In this document: positions 55,424 through 64,000 of the stretch, one piece after another
Position numbering within the stretch: position 1 is the first letter of the stretch
Layout of the letters: each line of letters begins with the position of its first letter
Assembly: GCA_024760545.1 (NCBI GenBank)
Contig: CP060501.1
Location: 1,277,501 to 1,341,500 of the forward strand
Reading direction: 5' to 3'
Source of the DNA: Nitrospira sp.
GTDB lineage: Bacteria; Nitrospirota; Nitrospiria; Nitrospirales; Nitrospiraceae
DNA length: 64,000 nucleotides
Position numbers and translations under genes: made by a program
Notes under the pieces: generated by a model
Database searches by the model: none
Seen by the model: the letters and a program-made list of their open reading frames with translations, nothing else
Told to the model about the DNA's origin: nothing

Positions 55424-55924
55424 CTAGACCCGATACTCGGAAACCCATTGCTCAATATTCAGGCGACTCCACATCAGCCAATAAATAGCTCCTCCGATCA
55501 CGGCATCGAGACAGGCTTGCGGCAACACAACGGTCCAGACAGCCCACCAGAGATCTTGTTCCACACTGAGTTTCAGCGCAAACGGGGTGACCAGTCCGAC
55601 GAGAAACGAGACGAGGAGAAGTCCCATCACGAGCACGACGGGGCTTAGATAGACCACTTGCCGGCCGGCCAGACCGGCCATAAAACCCACGGCCCCCTTC
55701 ATCATTGCCGCAGAGAACGGATCTTGAGCAGAAAACAGACTCATCGCCCAGCCCAGAACGAGACCCATCAGCAATCCATCAAGCTCCCCGCCAATGAGGC
55801 CGATCAAGCAGACGACCACGAAGCCGAGATCCGGCTTCACTCCCCACAAACTGATATGCGGCAGGAGTACGGCTTGAATCGGGACAAGACCGACGATCAG
55901 CGCGATGTAAATCAGCGCTTTCAT
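55424..55924 (-). CDS. mreD: MreD rod-shape membrane protein
   Basis: 166 residues with five helices; 'KPDLGFVVVCLIGLIGGELDGLLMGLVLGW' (split) is the MreD pattern. Overlaps mreC stop by four bases. Confidence 0.93.
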   Translation of the reverse strand: MKALIYIALIVGLVPIQAVLLPHISLWGVKPDLGFVVVCLIGLIGGELDGLLMGLVLGWAMSLFSAQDPFSAAMMKGAVGFMAGLAGRQVVYLSPVVLVMGLLLVSFLVGLVTPFALKLSVEQDLWWAVWTVVLPQACLDAVIGGAIYWLMWSRLNIEQWVSEYRV

Positions 55925-56793
55925 GGCTTCCGCTTCGGAGCGCCGATTTGGGCTCCCTCCGTCGGAACTGCGGAAGACTGAATTACCAGCACTTCCTCGA
56001 CACGATTCGGATCGACCTCCGGAGACAGCTCCGCAGATTGGAACAACGCTTCCTCTTCCTTGTCGATCTTTGTGATCGTCCCGATCGGCAGGCCACGGGG
56101 GAATCCCCCGACCAATCCTGACGTGACCACACGATCGCCTGACCGAGCGCTGGACAACAATGGAATATACTTGAGGCTCGCCAACCCTTGCGTGGTTCCT
56201 TCGACAATGCCTTCATCTCGCGTTCGCTGGATCAATCCGGCAATCGCATTGTTCGGATCCGTCACGAGCAACACCACGGCAGTGGATGGAGTCGTCTTGA
56301 CGATGCGACCGACCACACCGGCGGGCGTAATCACGCCCTGGTCCGACTGGAGGCCATCGGACGACCCTTTATTGATGATGATCGTCTTGTACCAATTGCC
56401 GGTATCGCGGCCGATCACTTGGGCGGCCACCAGCGTGGGAAGCGCTTGTTTCTTGAATTCCAGCAGGTTCACAAGCCGCTCCGTCGCCGCCGAAGCTTCT
56501 TGCAACTGCCCATTTTGCTCCTTGAGTAGATCCAGCTCTCTCCTCAACTGTCTATTTTCTTCTTCGACCCCCTGGAGCGCCACAAACCGGCCCCAGAGGT
56601 CGGCGATCCGATCATGGATCCCGGCAACGGCTTGAAGAGGCCAACTGAGGGCCCACCCGACCGGACTGCCCATCTGCTGAAAGACGCTCTGAAGTTGGCC
56701 CGGTACAAGAAGGAAGCCGAGCACGAGAATGACGGCGAGAGCGAGGGCAAGACGTTTAGCGTTATACGATGCGCGTAAATTGACCATCCGCAT
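55921..56793 (-). CDS. mreC: MreC rod-shape scaffold
   Basis: About 290 residues from ATG 56793: N-terminal helix, coiled coil (about 65-105), then the beta-barrel domain ('VAAQVIGRDTGNWYKTIIINKG', 'GLVGRIV' and 'VVTSGLVGGFPRGLPIG'). AAGG upstream. Connects MreB to the periplasmic wall enzymes. Confidence 0.95.
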   Translation of the reverse strand: MRMVNLRASYNAKRLALALAVILVLGFLLVPGQLQSVFQQMGSPVGWALSWPLQAVAGIHDRIADLWGRFVALQGVEEENRQLRRELDLLKEQNGQLQEASAATERLVNLLEFKKQALPTLVAAQVIGRDTGNWYKTIIINKGSSDGLQSDQGVITPAGVVGRIVKTTPSTAVVLLVTDPNNAIAGLIQRTRDEGIVEGTTQGLASLKYIPLLSSARSGDRVVTSGLVGGFPRGLPIGTITKIDKEEEALFQSAELSPEVDPNRVEEVLVIQSSAVPTEGAQIGAPKRKP

Positions 56794-56806
56794 GAGGGAT
56801 GGGACC

Positions 56807-58380
<1,574 letters not shown>

Positions 58381-58407
58381 GGGATCTCCTTACCTAATTA
58401 GTGACAA

Positions 58408-58436
58408 AGTATAACAAAACGCATCATCTTGCACAA
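58408..58436 (-). promoter_or_regulatory. Candidate promoter of the RDD/mre unit
   Basis: On the minus strand: TTGTGC (58436-58431), 17-base spacer, TATACT (58413-58408). The -10 is good, the -35 weak. Confidence 0.4.
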
Positions 58437-58627
58437 ACAAAGACCAATCTTTTTCAGAGCCTCTTTTTGGGTGTCCTTGCGAGTCGTCCAGTGCTCTCAT
58501 TGCGACATCGACGGGAAGTATACGCGAATTCGGGGGACCCGTTTCTGGATCTTTTCACCGATTGCCGCTCTTGCCTTTCGTTTTGTCCGCAAGTACACTT
58601 TGGATTTTACACAAAAAGAGGATCGAC

Positions 58628-59326
58628 ATGATTAAGACGATGCGCGACGCATCTCACAACTACCCTTGGTTGCTCAAATCCATCATGGGCATTTTGGCTG
58701 TTGCCTTCGTGATTACGATGGGATGGTGGGGATTCGGGGAGCAAACCGGCGGACCCGTCGCCAAAGTCGGGGAGCAATCGGTTTCACTCGACGAGTTTAA
58801 ACGCACCTATGAAAACATGCGTCGCATCTACAAGGAAAACGTCACCGGTGACTTCAAAGAGGAAGAGTTCAAAGAATTCGTCATCGGGCAACTCGTCGAC
58901 AGTCGCGTCTGGATCATCGCCGCTGAAGAAATGGGCGTGAGAGTCTCCGATGCCGACTTGCGCGAGCTGATCATGCAAACTCCGGTCTTTCAGAAAAACG
59001 GAGCCTTCGATCCGGAACTCTACCGCCGCATCCTGGCGGCCAATCATTTGACACCGGCTTCGTTCGAGGCGATCCAGCACCAGGAAGTGTTGGCCAATAA
59101 GGCTCGTATGATCGTTCGCGATTCTGTTGCGCTCACCCCTGCCGAAATTGCCGAGGGGCAATCTCTCATGACCAGGCCGCAGGACACCGATCCCGCCAAA
59201 GCTGCCGAAGCCAAGCAGCGGGTGTTGGACGACATGCTCTTGCAAAAACAGCAACGAGCCCTGGTCTCATTTCAACAGTCTATGAAAGCCAAGCTGCCGG
59301 TCACCGTCCGCCGCGAGATGCTGTAA
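58628..59326 (+). CDS. SurA N-terminal domain protein without a PPIase domain
   Basis: 232 residues: an N-terminal membrane anchor (about 15-37, 'SIMGILAVAFVITMGWWGFG') and a SurA_N-type helical chaperone domain ('VAKVGEQSVSLDEFKRTYENM', 'GQLVDSRVWIIAAEEMGVRVSD'), as in PpiD. The parvulin domain that normally follows is absent and the protein ends after a charged helix. AGAGGATCGAC precedes ATG 58628; earlier starts are in a region without a site. Probably a periplasmic chaperone-like factor. Confidence 0.85.
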   Translation: MIKTMRDASHNYPWLLKSIMGILAVAFVITMGWWGFGEQTGGPVAKVGEQSVSLDEFKRTYENMRRIYKENVTGDFKEEEFKEFVIGQLVDSRVWIIAAEEMGVRVSDADLRELIMQTPVFQKNGAFDPELYRRILAANHLTPASFEAIQHQEVLANKARMIVRDSVALTPAEIAEGQSLMTRPQDTDPAKAAEAKQRVLDDMLLQKQQRALVSFQQSMKAKLPVTVRREML

Positions 59327-59347
59327 GTCTTTCTGCTCTCGTTGAGC

Positions 59348-60367
59348 CTAATTGATCAGCATCGCGTCGCCGTAACTGTAGAAGCGATAGCGCTCTTTGA
59401 CGGCTTCTTCGTAAGCTCTGCGTATCAGCTCGGTGCCTGCGAACGCTGACACCAGCATCAAGAGCGTCGTTCGTGGAAGGTGGAAATTCGTCATGAGCCC
59501 ATCGACGGTCTTGAACTGAAATCCCGGTGTCACGAAGAGCCGGCTCTCACCGGACGTAGGAACCATCATCCCCTTCTCCTTCATGACGGTTTCAAGCGCG
59601 CGGACGACCGTGGTACCGACGGCCATCACCCGCCCACCGGCGCGTTTCGTCTGCCTGATCGCGTCGGCTGTTTCCTCACTGATGGAAAATGCTTCTGCCC
59701 CCATCTGATGGTCTTCTATTCGTTCGGTCGTCACCGGTTTGAAGGTGCCTGGACCGACATGCAGGGTCACTGTGGCAACCTTGACCCCAGACGCGACCAG
59801 TCGTCTAAACAGTTCTTCGGTAAAGTGAAGCCCGGCGGTCGGTGCTGCAATCGCCCCTTCGTGTTTGGCAAAGACCGTCTGATACCAGCGTCGATCATCC
59901 GGAGTCGCGGCGCGCTTGATGTAAGGCGGAAGCGGCATAGCCCCCTGCGTTTCGAAGAGTCGTGTCACAGGATCCGGGCTTTCCACCGTCACCTCGGTAC
60001 CGGACGCGTCGCGTTTCACGATCGTTGCGCGGGAATGTCGATCGAATTCGATCACCTGGCCGATACGGAAGGTGCCTTTCACCATAATTTCCCACCGTCC
60101 CTTACCGAGATCCTTCACGAACAATACCTCAACCGGTGTTCCGGTCGGTCTCTTGATTCCCGACACCCGTGCAGCCAAAACCTTGGTATCGTTTACGACG
60201 AGCAGGTCGCCCGGGTTCATCAATTCAGGGAGATCGGCAACCTGACGATGTGCAAATTGTTGCGTCTTCCGGTCCAGGACCAGCAATCGCGCCCGATCCC
60301 GGGGAATGATCGGCTGCACCGCGATCAGTGCAGGATCGAATGGAAAGTCATAATCTGAGCGTTGCAT
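59348..60367 (-). CDS. queA: QueA, S-adenosylmethionine:tRNA ribosyltransferase-isomerase
   Basis: 339 residues: 'FPFDPALIAVQPIIPRDRARLLV', 'GDLLVVNDTKVLAARV', 'APTAGLHFTEEL', 'LHVGPGTFKPV' and 'NFHLPRTTLLMLVSAFAG' are QueA hallmarks. Makes epoxyqueuosine from preQ1 in tRNA wobble positions. Start overlaps the SpoIID-like stop (TAATG), so translation is coupled; the frame is open upstream to 60499. Confidence 0.97.
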   Translation of the reverse strand: MQRSDYDFPFDPALIAVQPIIPRDRARLLVLDRKTQQFAHRQVADLPELMNPGDLLVVNDTKVLAARVSGIKRPTGTPVEVLFVKDLGKGRWEIMVKGTFRIGQVIEFDRHSRATIVKRDASGTEVTVESPDPVTRLFETQGAMPLPPYIKRAATPDDRRWYQTVFAKHEGAIAAPTAGLHFTEELFRRLVASGVKVATVTLHVGPGTFKPVTTERIEDHQMGAEAFSISEETADAIRQTKRAGGRVMAVGTTVVRALETVMKEKGMMVPTSGESRLFVTPGFQFKTVDGLMTNFHLPRTTLLMLVSAFAGTELIRRAYEEAVKERYRFYSYGDAMLIN

Positions 60368-61581
60368 TACGAAGGAGGAACCGAAGGGGCAGGAGGAGCC
60401 TGGGTCAATGAAGCATCGCGAAGCTCGGTCCCAGGATAGTAGTAGCGAAGAATGCTCGAAAAGGAATAGCCCAACTCTGCCAGTTCTTTCGCGCCCCACT
60501 GACAGAGGCCCACTGCATGGCCTGCTCCATACCCGGAAAGGATGACATCCCGGCCGACGGACTCGATCGTAAATTGCGTGCTGGGCACCACCGTATACCC
60601 TACCGCCTTACGCAGATCTTCTCCCCGCAGAACGAGTTCACCCAGGGAGTGCGAAATCTGCAACGTGGCCACGCGTCCTGCACGACTATAGGTAAGCGGT
60701 GCGATTGCCGTGATCGTTCCCACCGCAAATCCTTGTTGCCGTAAATTCTTCTCCAACACATCGATCGTAAACGACGCTTTCCACTGATAGTGCGGAGACT
60801 CGATGTCGAACGGGCATTCAACGCCTTTCAAATAGGGCAGATCCTTCGACCACACAATCGTGGCATCTTCCGTGATCCCTGCGGCCGTCGATGAGAAGGC
60901 GGCATAGATGGGAGCCCCCTGATGGGTCACGACCATGCCTCTCGTGGATTCCACGGCCTGGATGACCCGTCCATCGATACCCTGGCGGCCACGATACACC
61001 TGATCTTGGGTCCCGGCAACCACATCATAGTCCCGAGCAGCGCTGAGCATGTGTTGGTACAACGCATAGGTCCTGGCCGCGACTGCCTGAACTTTCAACA
61101 TCTCGGGATGCCAGGCGGGATTCACCTCGGCCGGCACCACACCTTTGACGTACTCCTCCAAATCGACATAATTGACGACGAGCAAGCCTTTCCCTCGCCG
61201 AACGAGTTGGATCGACCCACTGACCTGGACCGCACCTTTCTCATCGCCTGCGCGCAGGACTGCCTTATTGCCGTTCCCATTCAACCAGATTTTCACGTCA
61301 TGACTTCCCGCCCGCACCATCAGCTGATCGCTCGTCACCGGTTTGCCGTTGAGAAGCAGCACCTGGCCCTGCGCCTTGATCCGGAGCGCGGACCGATACG
61401 CCCACGCCTGATCACGCTCATCAGTCACCCAAAGGGTCTGATCGGTATACACTTCCAACTGCCGAACATCTGATGCCAACAGAACACGAATCGATTGAGC
61501 CGCTTGGGCCTCCGGCATCATGAGACAGCCGAGGCAGAGTCCCAGTCCAGCCGTGCAGGCCAGGAGCCATCTTGCTATCAT
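60367..61581 (-). CDS. SpoIID/LytB-domain protein
   Basis: About 404 residues: signal peptide ending 'AQA', N-terminal domain, then the SpoIID domain (about 145-370) with 'VNYVDLEEYVKGVVPAEV', 'AVAARTYALYQ' and 'GAGHAVGLCQWGAKELAELG'. SpoIID is a lytic transglycosylase of denuded glycan; here a non-spore-former version. ATG 61581 overlaps the DUF2905 stop (ATGA); ATG 61596 is also in frame. Confidence 0.92.
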   Translation of the reverse strand: MIARWLLACTAGLGLCLGCLMMPEAQAAQSIRVLLASDVRQLEVYTDQTLWVTDERDQAWAYRSALRIKAQGQVLLLNGKPVTSDQLMVRAGSHDVKIWLNGNGNKAVLRAGDEKGAVQVSGSIQLVRRGKGLLVVNYVDLEEYVKGVVPAEVNPAWHPEMLKVQAVAARTYALYQHMLSAARDYDVVAGTQDQVYRGRQGIDGRVIQAVESTRGMVVTHQGAPIYAAFSSTAAGITEDATIVWSKDLPYLKGVECPFDIESPHYQWKASFTIDVLEKNLRQQGFAVGTITAIAPLTYSRAGRVATLQISHSLGELVLRGEDLRKAVGYTVVPSTQFTIESVGRDVILSGYGAGHAVGLCQWGAKELAELGYSFSSILRYYYPGTELRDASLTQAPPAPSVPPS

Positions 61582-61835
61582 CTTCGGAAGAACCATCCTA
61601 GGAGATAGAATAGCAGACTCAGAAGGATGCTGAGGACGATACTGGTCCCGATGGGGAAATAGAAGCTGAAGTTATCACGTTTGACGGAGATATCACCCGG
61701 AAGCTTTCCCAACCAACTGAATGCGCTTCCGAGGCCGGGAATCCGGTCCACCAGGACCAACAGGACCCCAAGCCCGACGATGCCAAGCCCTATCCCGATT
61801 AAGATCTTGCCGAAGGTATTCCATTCCGGCATCAA
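61578..61835 (-). CDS. DUF2905 small membrane protein
   Basis: 85 residues, two helices flanking 'GSAFSWLGKLPGDISVKRDNFSF', the DUF2905 signature, ending 'YLLGWFFRR'. Function unknown. Coupled to the SpoIID-like gene. Confidence 0.9.
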   Translation of the reverse strand: MMPEWNTFGKILIGIGLGIVGLGVLLVLVDRIPGLGSAFSWLGKLPGDISVKRDNFSFYFPIGTSIVLSILLSLLFYLLGWFFRR

Positions 61836-61861
61836 CTTTCATCCCAGTTGGCAGAATGCTG

Positions 61862-62884
61862 CTAGCTGTTGACTAGACACTCGGCGATCTGAATGGCGTT
61901 CAACGCCGCGCCCTTGCGAAGATTGTCGGACACGACCCAGAGGTTAAGGCCGTTCGCAATCGATTCATCTTCCCGCACACGGCCGATGTAGACCTCATCT
62001 TTTCCGGTTGCATCGAGGGGCATTGGGTACAGCTTTTTCACCGGATCGTCATAGACGATCACGCCGGGCATCGCTGCCAGCGCGGCACGCGCCTCGTTTG
62101 AATTCAACGGACGTTCCAATTCAACATTGATCGCTTCAGAGTGGCAACGGAGTACGGGAACGCGCACCGTCGTCGCCGTAACCCGAAGGTTCGGTGTACC
62201 GAGAATCTTTCGGGTCTCTTTCGCGATCTTGACTTCCTCCGAGCAGTCGCCTCCCTCATTGAACGAGCCGATGTGCGGCAACAGATTGAAGGCGATCTGA
62301 TAGGGATAGACCTTGGTCGTGACGTCGCGAAATGCCAGCAAGTCTTTCGTTTGATCCATCAGTTCGTCCATGGCCGCGGTGCCGGTTCCGGACACCGATT
62401 GAAAGGTCGTGACCACCACTCGCTTCACCCCCACCGCATCGTGAAGGGGCTTGAGCGCCATAACCAAGGGAGTGGTCGTACAGTTTGGAATCGAGACGAT
62501 TCCCCGAGGCATTGAACGTAAGGCTGCGGCATTCACCTCCGGAACCACCAAAGGAACCTGATCATCCATACGGAATACGGCACTATCATCAATCACCGCA
62601 ATGCCGGCCGCTCCCAATCGTTGACCGTATTCTTTGCTGATGGCGTCCGTCGCGGAGATAAACGCCAGATCCACCTCATCGAACGACGAGGATTCGGTCA
62701 ACTCTTCAACCGTCCACTCCTTACCCTGGCAGGTCATTACCTCGCCGGCCGATCGCTTGGACGAAAAGAGCCTGAGTCCCGCCAGCGGAAATTTCCGTTC
62801 TTCCAAGATGTCGAGCGTTTCCTTCCCCACCGCGCCGGTCGCGCCGAGGATTGCCACGATGTATCCGGGTTTCTTCTTGATCAT
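61862..62884 (-). CDS. asd: Aspartate-semialdehyde dehydrogenase
   Basis: 340 residues: 'AILGATGAVGKETLDIL' (NADP Rossmann), 'SIPNCTTTPLVMAL' with the catalytic Cys, 'SVSGTGTAAMDEL' and the His in 'RVPVLRCHSEAINVE'. Makes aspartate semialdehyde for lysine, diaminopimelate, threonine and methionine. Follows the NHL gene after seven bases. Confidence 0.97.
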   Translation of the reverse strand: MIKKKPGYIVAILGATGAVGKETLDILEERKFPLAGLRLFSSKRSAGEVMTCQGKEWTVEELTESSSFDEVDLAFISATDAISKEYGQRLGAAGIAVIDDSAVFRMDDQVPLVVPEVNAAALRSMPRGIVSIPNCTTTPLVMALKPLHDAVGVKRVVVTTFQSVSGTGTAAMDELMDQTKDLLAFRDVTTKVYPYQIAFNLLPHIGSFNEGGDCSEEVKIAKETRKILGTPNLRVTATTVRVPVLRCHSEAINVELERPLNSNEARAALAAMPGVIVYDDPVKKLYPMPLDATGKDEVYIGRVREDESIANGLNLWVVSDNLRKGAALNAIQIAECLVNS

Positions 62885-62891
62885 GAGACGC

Positions 62892-64000
62892 TTACTCCAA
62901 TGCCAACATGCGAATACGATGATTAAAGGTGTCCGCTACCAACAACGTTCCATCGCGACCAGTTGCAATACCGAACGGGTAACATAGACTTGCCTCTCGT
63001 GCGGCTGCCCCATCTCCCGAATAGGCAGGAATTCCAACACCCGCAACACAGAATGCCACCCCATCCGCCGAATCCCATTGCCGGATGAGGTGACTGTCGG
63101 AATCGGTCAGAAAGAGGTTTCCCTGATGATCGACGGCAATTCCCGTTGGGCGCGAAAGACTCGGCGACGGCGGATCCGACGGCGATTCGTACCGATAGGC
63201 TCCGCCATCACCCGCCACAGTGGAAATCAGACCAGATGAGAGTTGAACACATCGGATTCGGCCGTTGAAGGTATCGGCTATGTACAGTCGATCGGCCGCC
63301 AAGGCCAATCCACTGGGACCCGCAAGGGCTGCGTCAACAGCGTGCTGCCCATCTCCGTCGTACGTTGCTGTCCCGGTTCCCGCAACCGTGTGAATCACGC
63401 GAGTCTTAAGGTCTACCACACGCACACGATGATTGCTTTGATCGGCGATATAGAGCCTGCCTCCATCGTCGACGGCCAAGGCCGAGGGTTCATTGAGCGC
63501 AGCGTGATGCGCGGGACCGCCGTCGCCGGAAAAACGAGCCTGACCTGTCCCTGCCAGCGTCGAGATCATCCCGGTTGCCGTTTCCACCATCCGCACACGA
63601 TGATTCATCGTATCGGCGATATAGAGATTCCCCTCCCGGTCCACAGCCACCGCTGTGGGGAAGTTGAGATCCGCGCTCACCGCCGGCCCGCCGTCCCCAC
63701 CATACCGTTGTGAAGTGGGTGCCCCGTTGGTCCAATATCGGACGGTTCCGCTCAAATCCGCCTGCTGTGTAAATCTCTCCGTGGTGGTTCGACCACTATC
63801 AGCGAACGGGTCTTCATCCGTGGGCTGGACACCTGCTTCCCGTCGCACCGGTGCATGGGTCTGATCGTCGCTGGGTCTCCCGGCTACGGTCGAGATGATA
63901 CCGCTGACGCCATCGATTTTTCGAATGACCTGATTTTCTGAATCGGCCACATACACGTGTCCGCGATGATCGATCGTGACGCCTTTGGGTTCATTCAAAC
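62892..64000 (-). CDS. NHL-repeat protein (5' end beyond the window)
   Basis: At least 369 residues made of repeated NHL beta-propeller blades ('GVTIDHRGHVYVADSENQVI', 'AVAVDREGNLYIADTMNHRV', 'ALAVDDGGRLYIADQSNHRV', 'GLALAADRLYIADTFNGRI', 'GIAVDHQGNLFLTDSDSHLI', 'GIATGRDGTLLVADTFNHRI'); blades are spaced about 55-60 residues. The gene runs off the right end, so the N-terminus is not seen. Likely an extracytoplasmic binding protein; no enzyme motif. Confidence 0.9.
   Translation of the reverse strand, partial: LNEPKGVTIDHRGHVYVADSENQVIRKIDGVSGIISTVAGRPSDDQTHAPVRREAGVQPTDEDPFADSGRTTTERFTQQADLSGTVRYWTNGAPTSQRYGGDGGPAVSADLNFPTAVAVDREGNLYIADTMNHRVRMVETATGMISTLAGTGQARFSGDGGPAHHAALNEPSALAVDDGGRLYIADQSNHRVRVVDLKTRVIHTVAGTGTATYDGDGQHAVDAALAGPSGLALAADRLYIADTFNGRIRCVQLSSGLISTVAGDGGAYRYESPSDPPSPSLSRPTGIAVDHQGNLFLTDSDSHLIRQWDSADGVAFCVAGVGIPAYSGDGAAAREASLCYPFGIATGRDGTLLVADTFNHRIRMLALE

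Overview
The window comes from a complete ammonia-oxidizing (comammox) Nitrospira or a very close relative. It carries amoCAB (18233-21268), a hydroxylamine dehydrogenase cluster haoA-haoB-cycA-cycB (27761 down to 23508) and a complete system I cytochrome c maturation operon ccmABCDEFGHI (34974 down to 27993). Several neighbouring proteins (TonB receptor, Com-like zinc ribbons, DUF2127, DUF2905, the mre-mrd-rodA-rng block) fit Nitrospirota. The taxonomic call rests on gene content, not on a tree. No rRNA, tRNA, CRISPR array or insertion sequence was seen.

Layout. 1-12.1 kb is an iron and redox accessory region: TonB-dependent receptor, ApbE flavin transferase with a lipoprotein, porin, small lipoprotein, FMN-binding protein carrying an ApbE target motif, four-helix membrane protein, di-haem peroxidase-like lipoprotein, two near-identical Com-like zinc-ribbon genes behind near-identical promoters overlapped by a Fur-type box, and an HD-GYP gene plus a decayed second copy that shares its flanking hairpins. 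12.2-13.2 kb holds two bacterioferritins with complementary active-site losses. 13.4-21.3 kb is the ammonia monooxygenase region: three tandem AmoE/AmoD-like genes, copC, a large copD fusion, then amoC-amoA-amoB with a good promoter before amoC and a strong terminator after amoB. 21.6-23.4 kb has an unknown membrane protein and a MOSC protein. 23.5-35 kb (minus strand) is cycB, cycA, haoB, haoA and the ccm operon. Thus the three functional parts of ammonia oxidation lie side by side: AMO with copper supply, HAO with its electron carriers, and the machine that attaches their c-type haems.

35.2-43.5 kb is a looser region with single transporters and small genes: DUF1269, lipocalin, dicarboxylate/amino acid symporter, DUF2127, vapBC, a nucleoside transporter, a ParD/RelE-type pair, a DUF2127 gene fragment, a TPR lipoprotein and hicB with a broken hicA. 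43.5-47 kb has two tandem related MFS exporters and a PagL-like outer-membrane deacylase. 47.1-64 kb is housekeeping: topA, dprA (interrupted by an in-frame stop), rng, rodA, mrdA, mreD, mreC, mreB, an RDD protein, a SurA-N protein, queA, a SpoIID-like gene, a DUF2905 gene, asd and an NHL-repeat protein cut by the window end.

Most notable for follow-up: the three AmoE/D-like proteins with a predicted exposed N-terminal His; the CopD-cytochrome c-thioredoxin-fold fusion; the split-function bacterioferritin pair; the Fur/flavin redox module; the covarying two-hairpin element around the HD-GYP copies; and the interrupted dprA.
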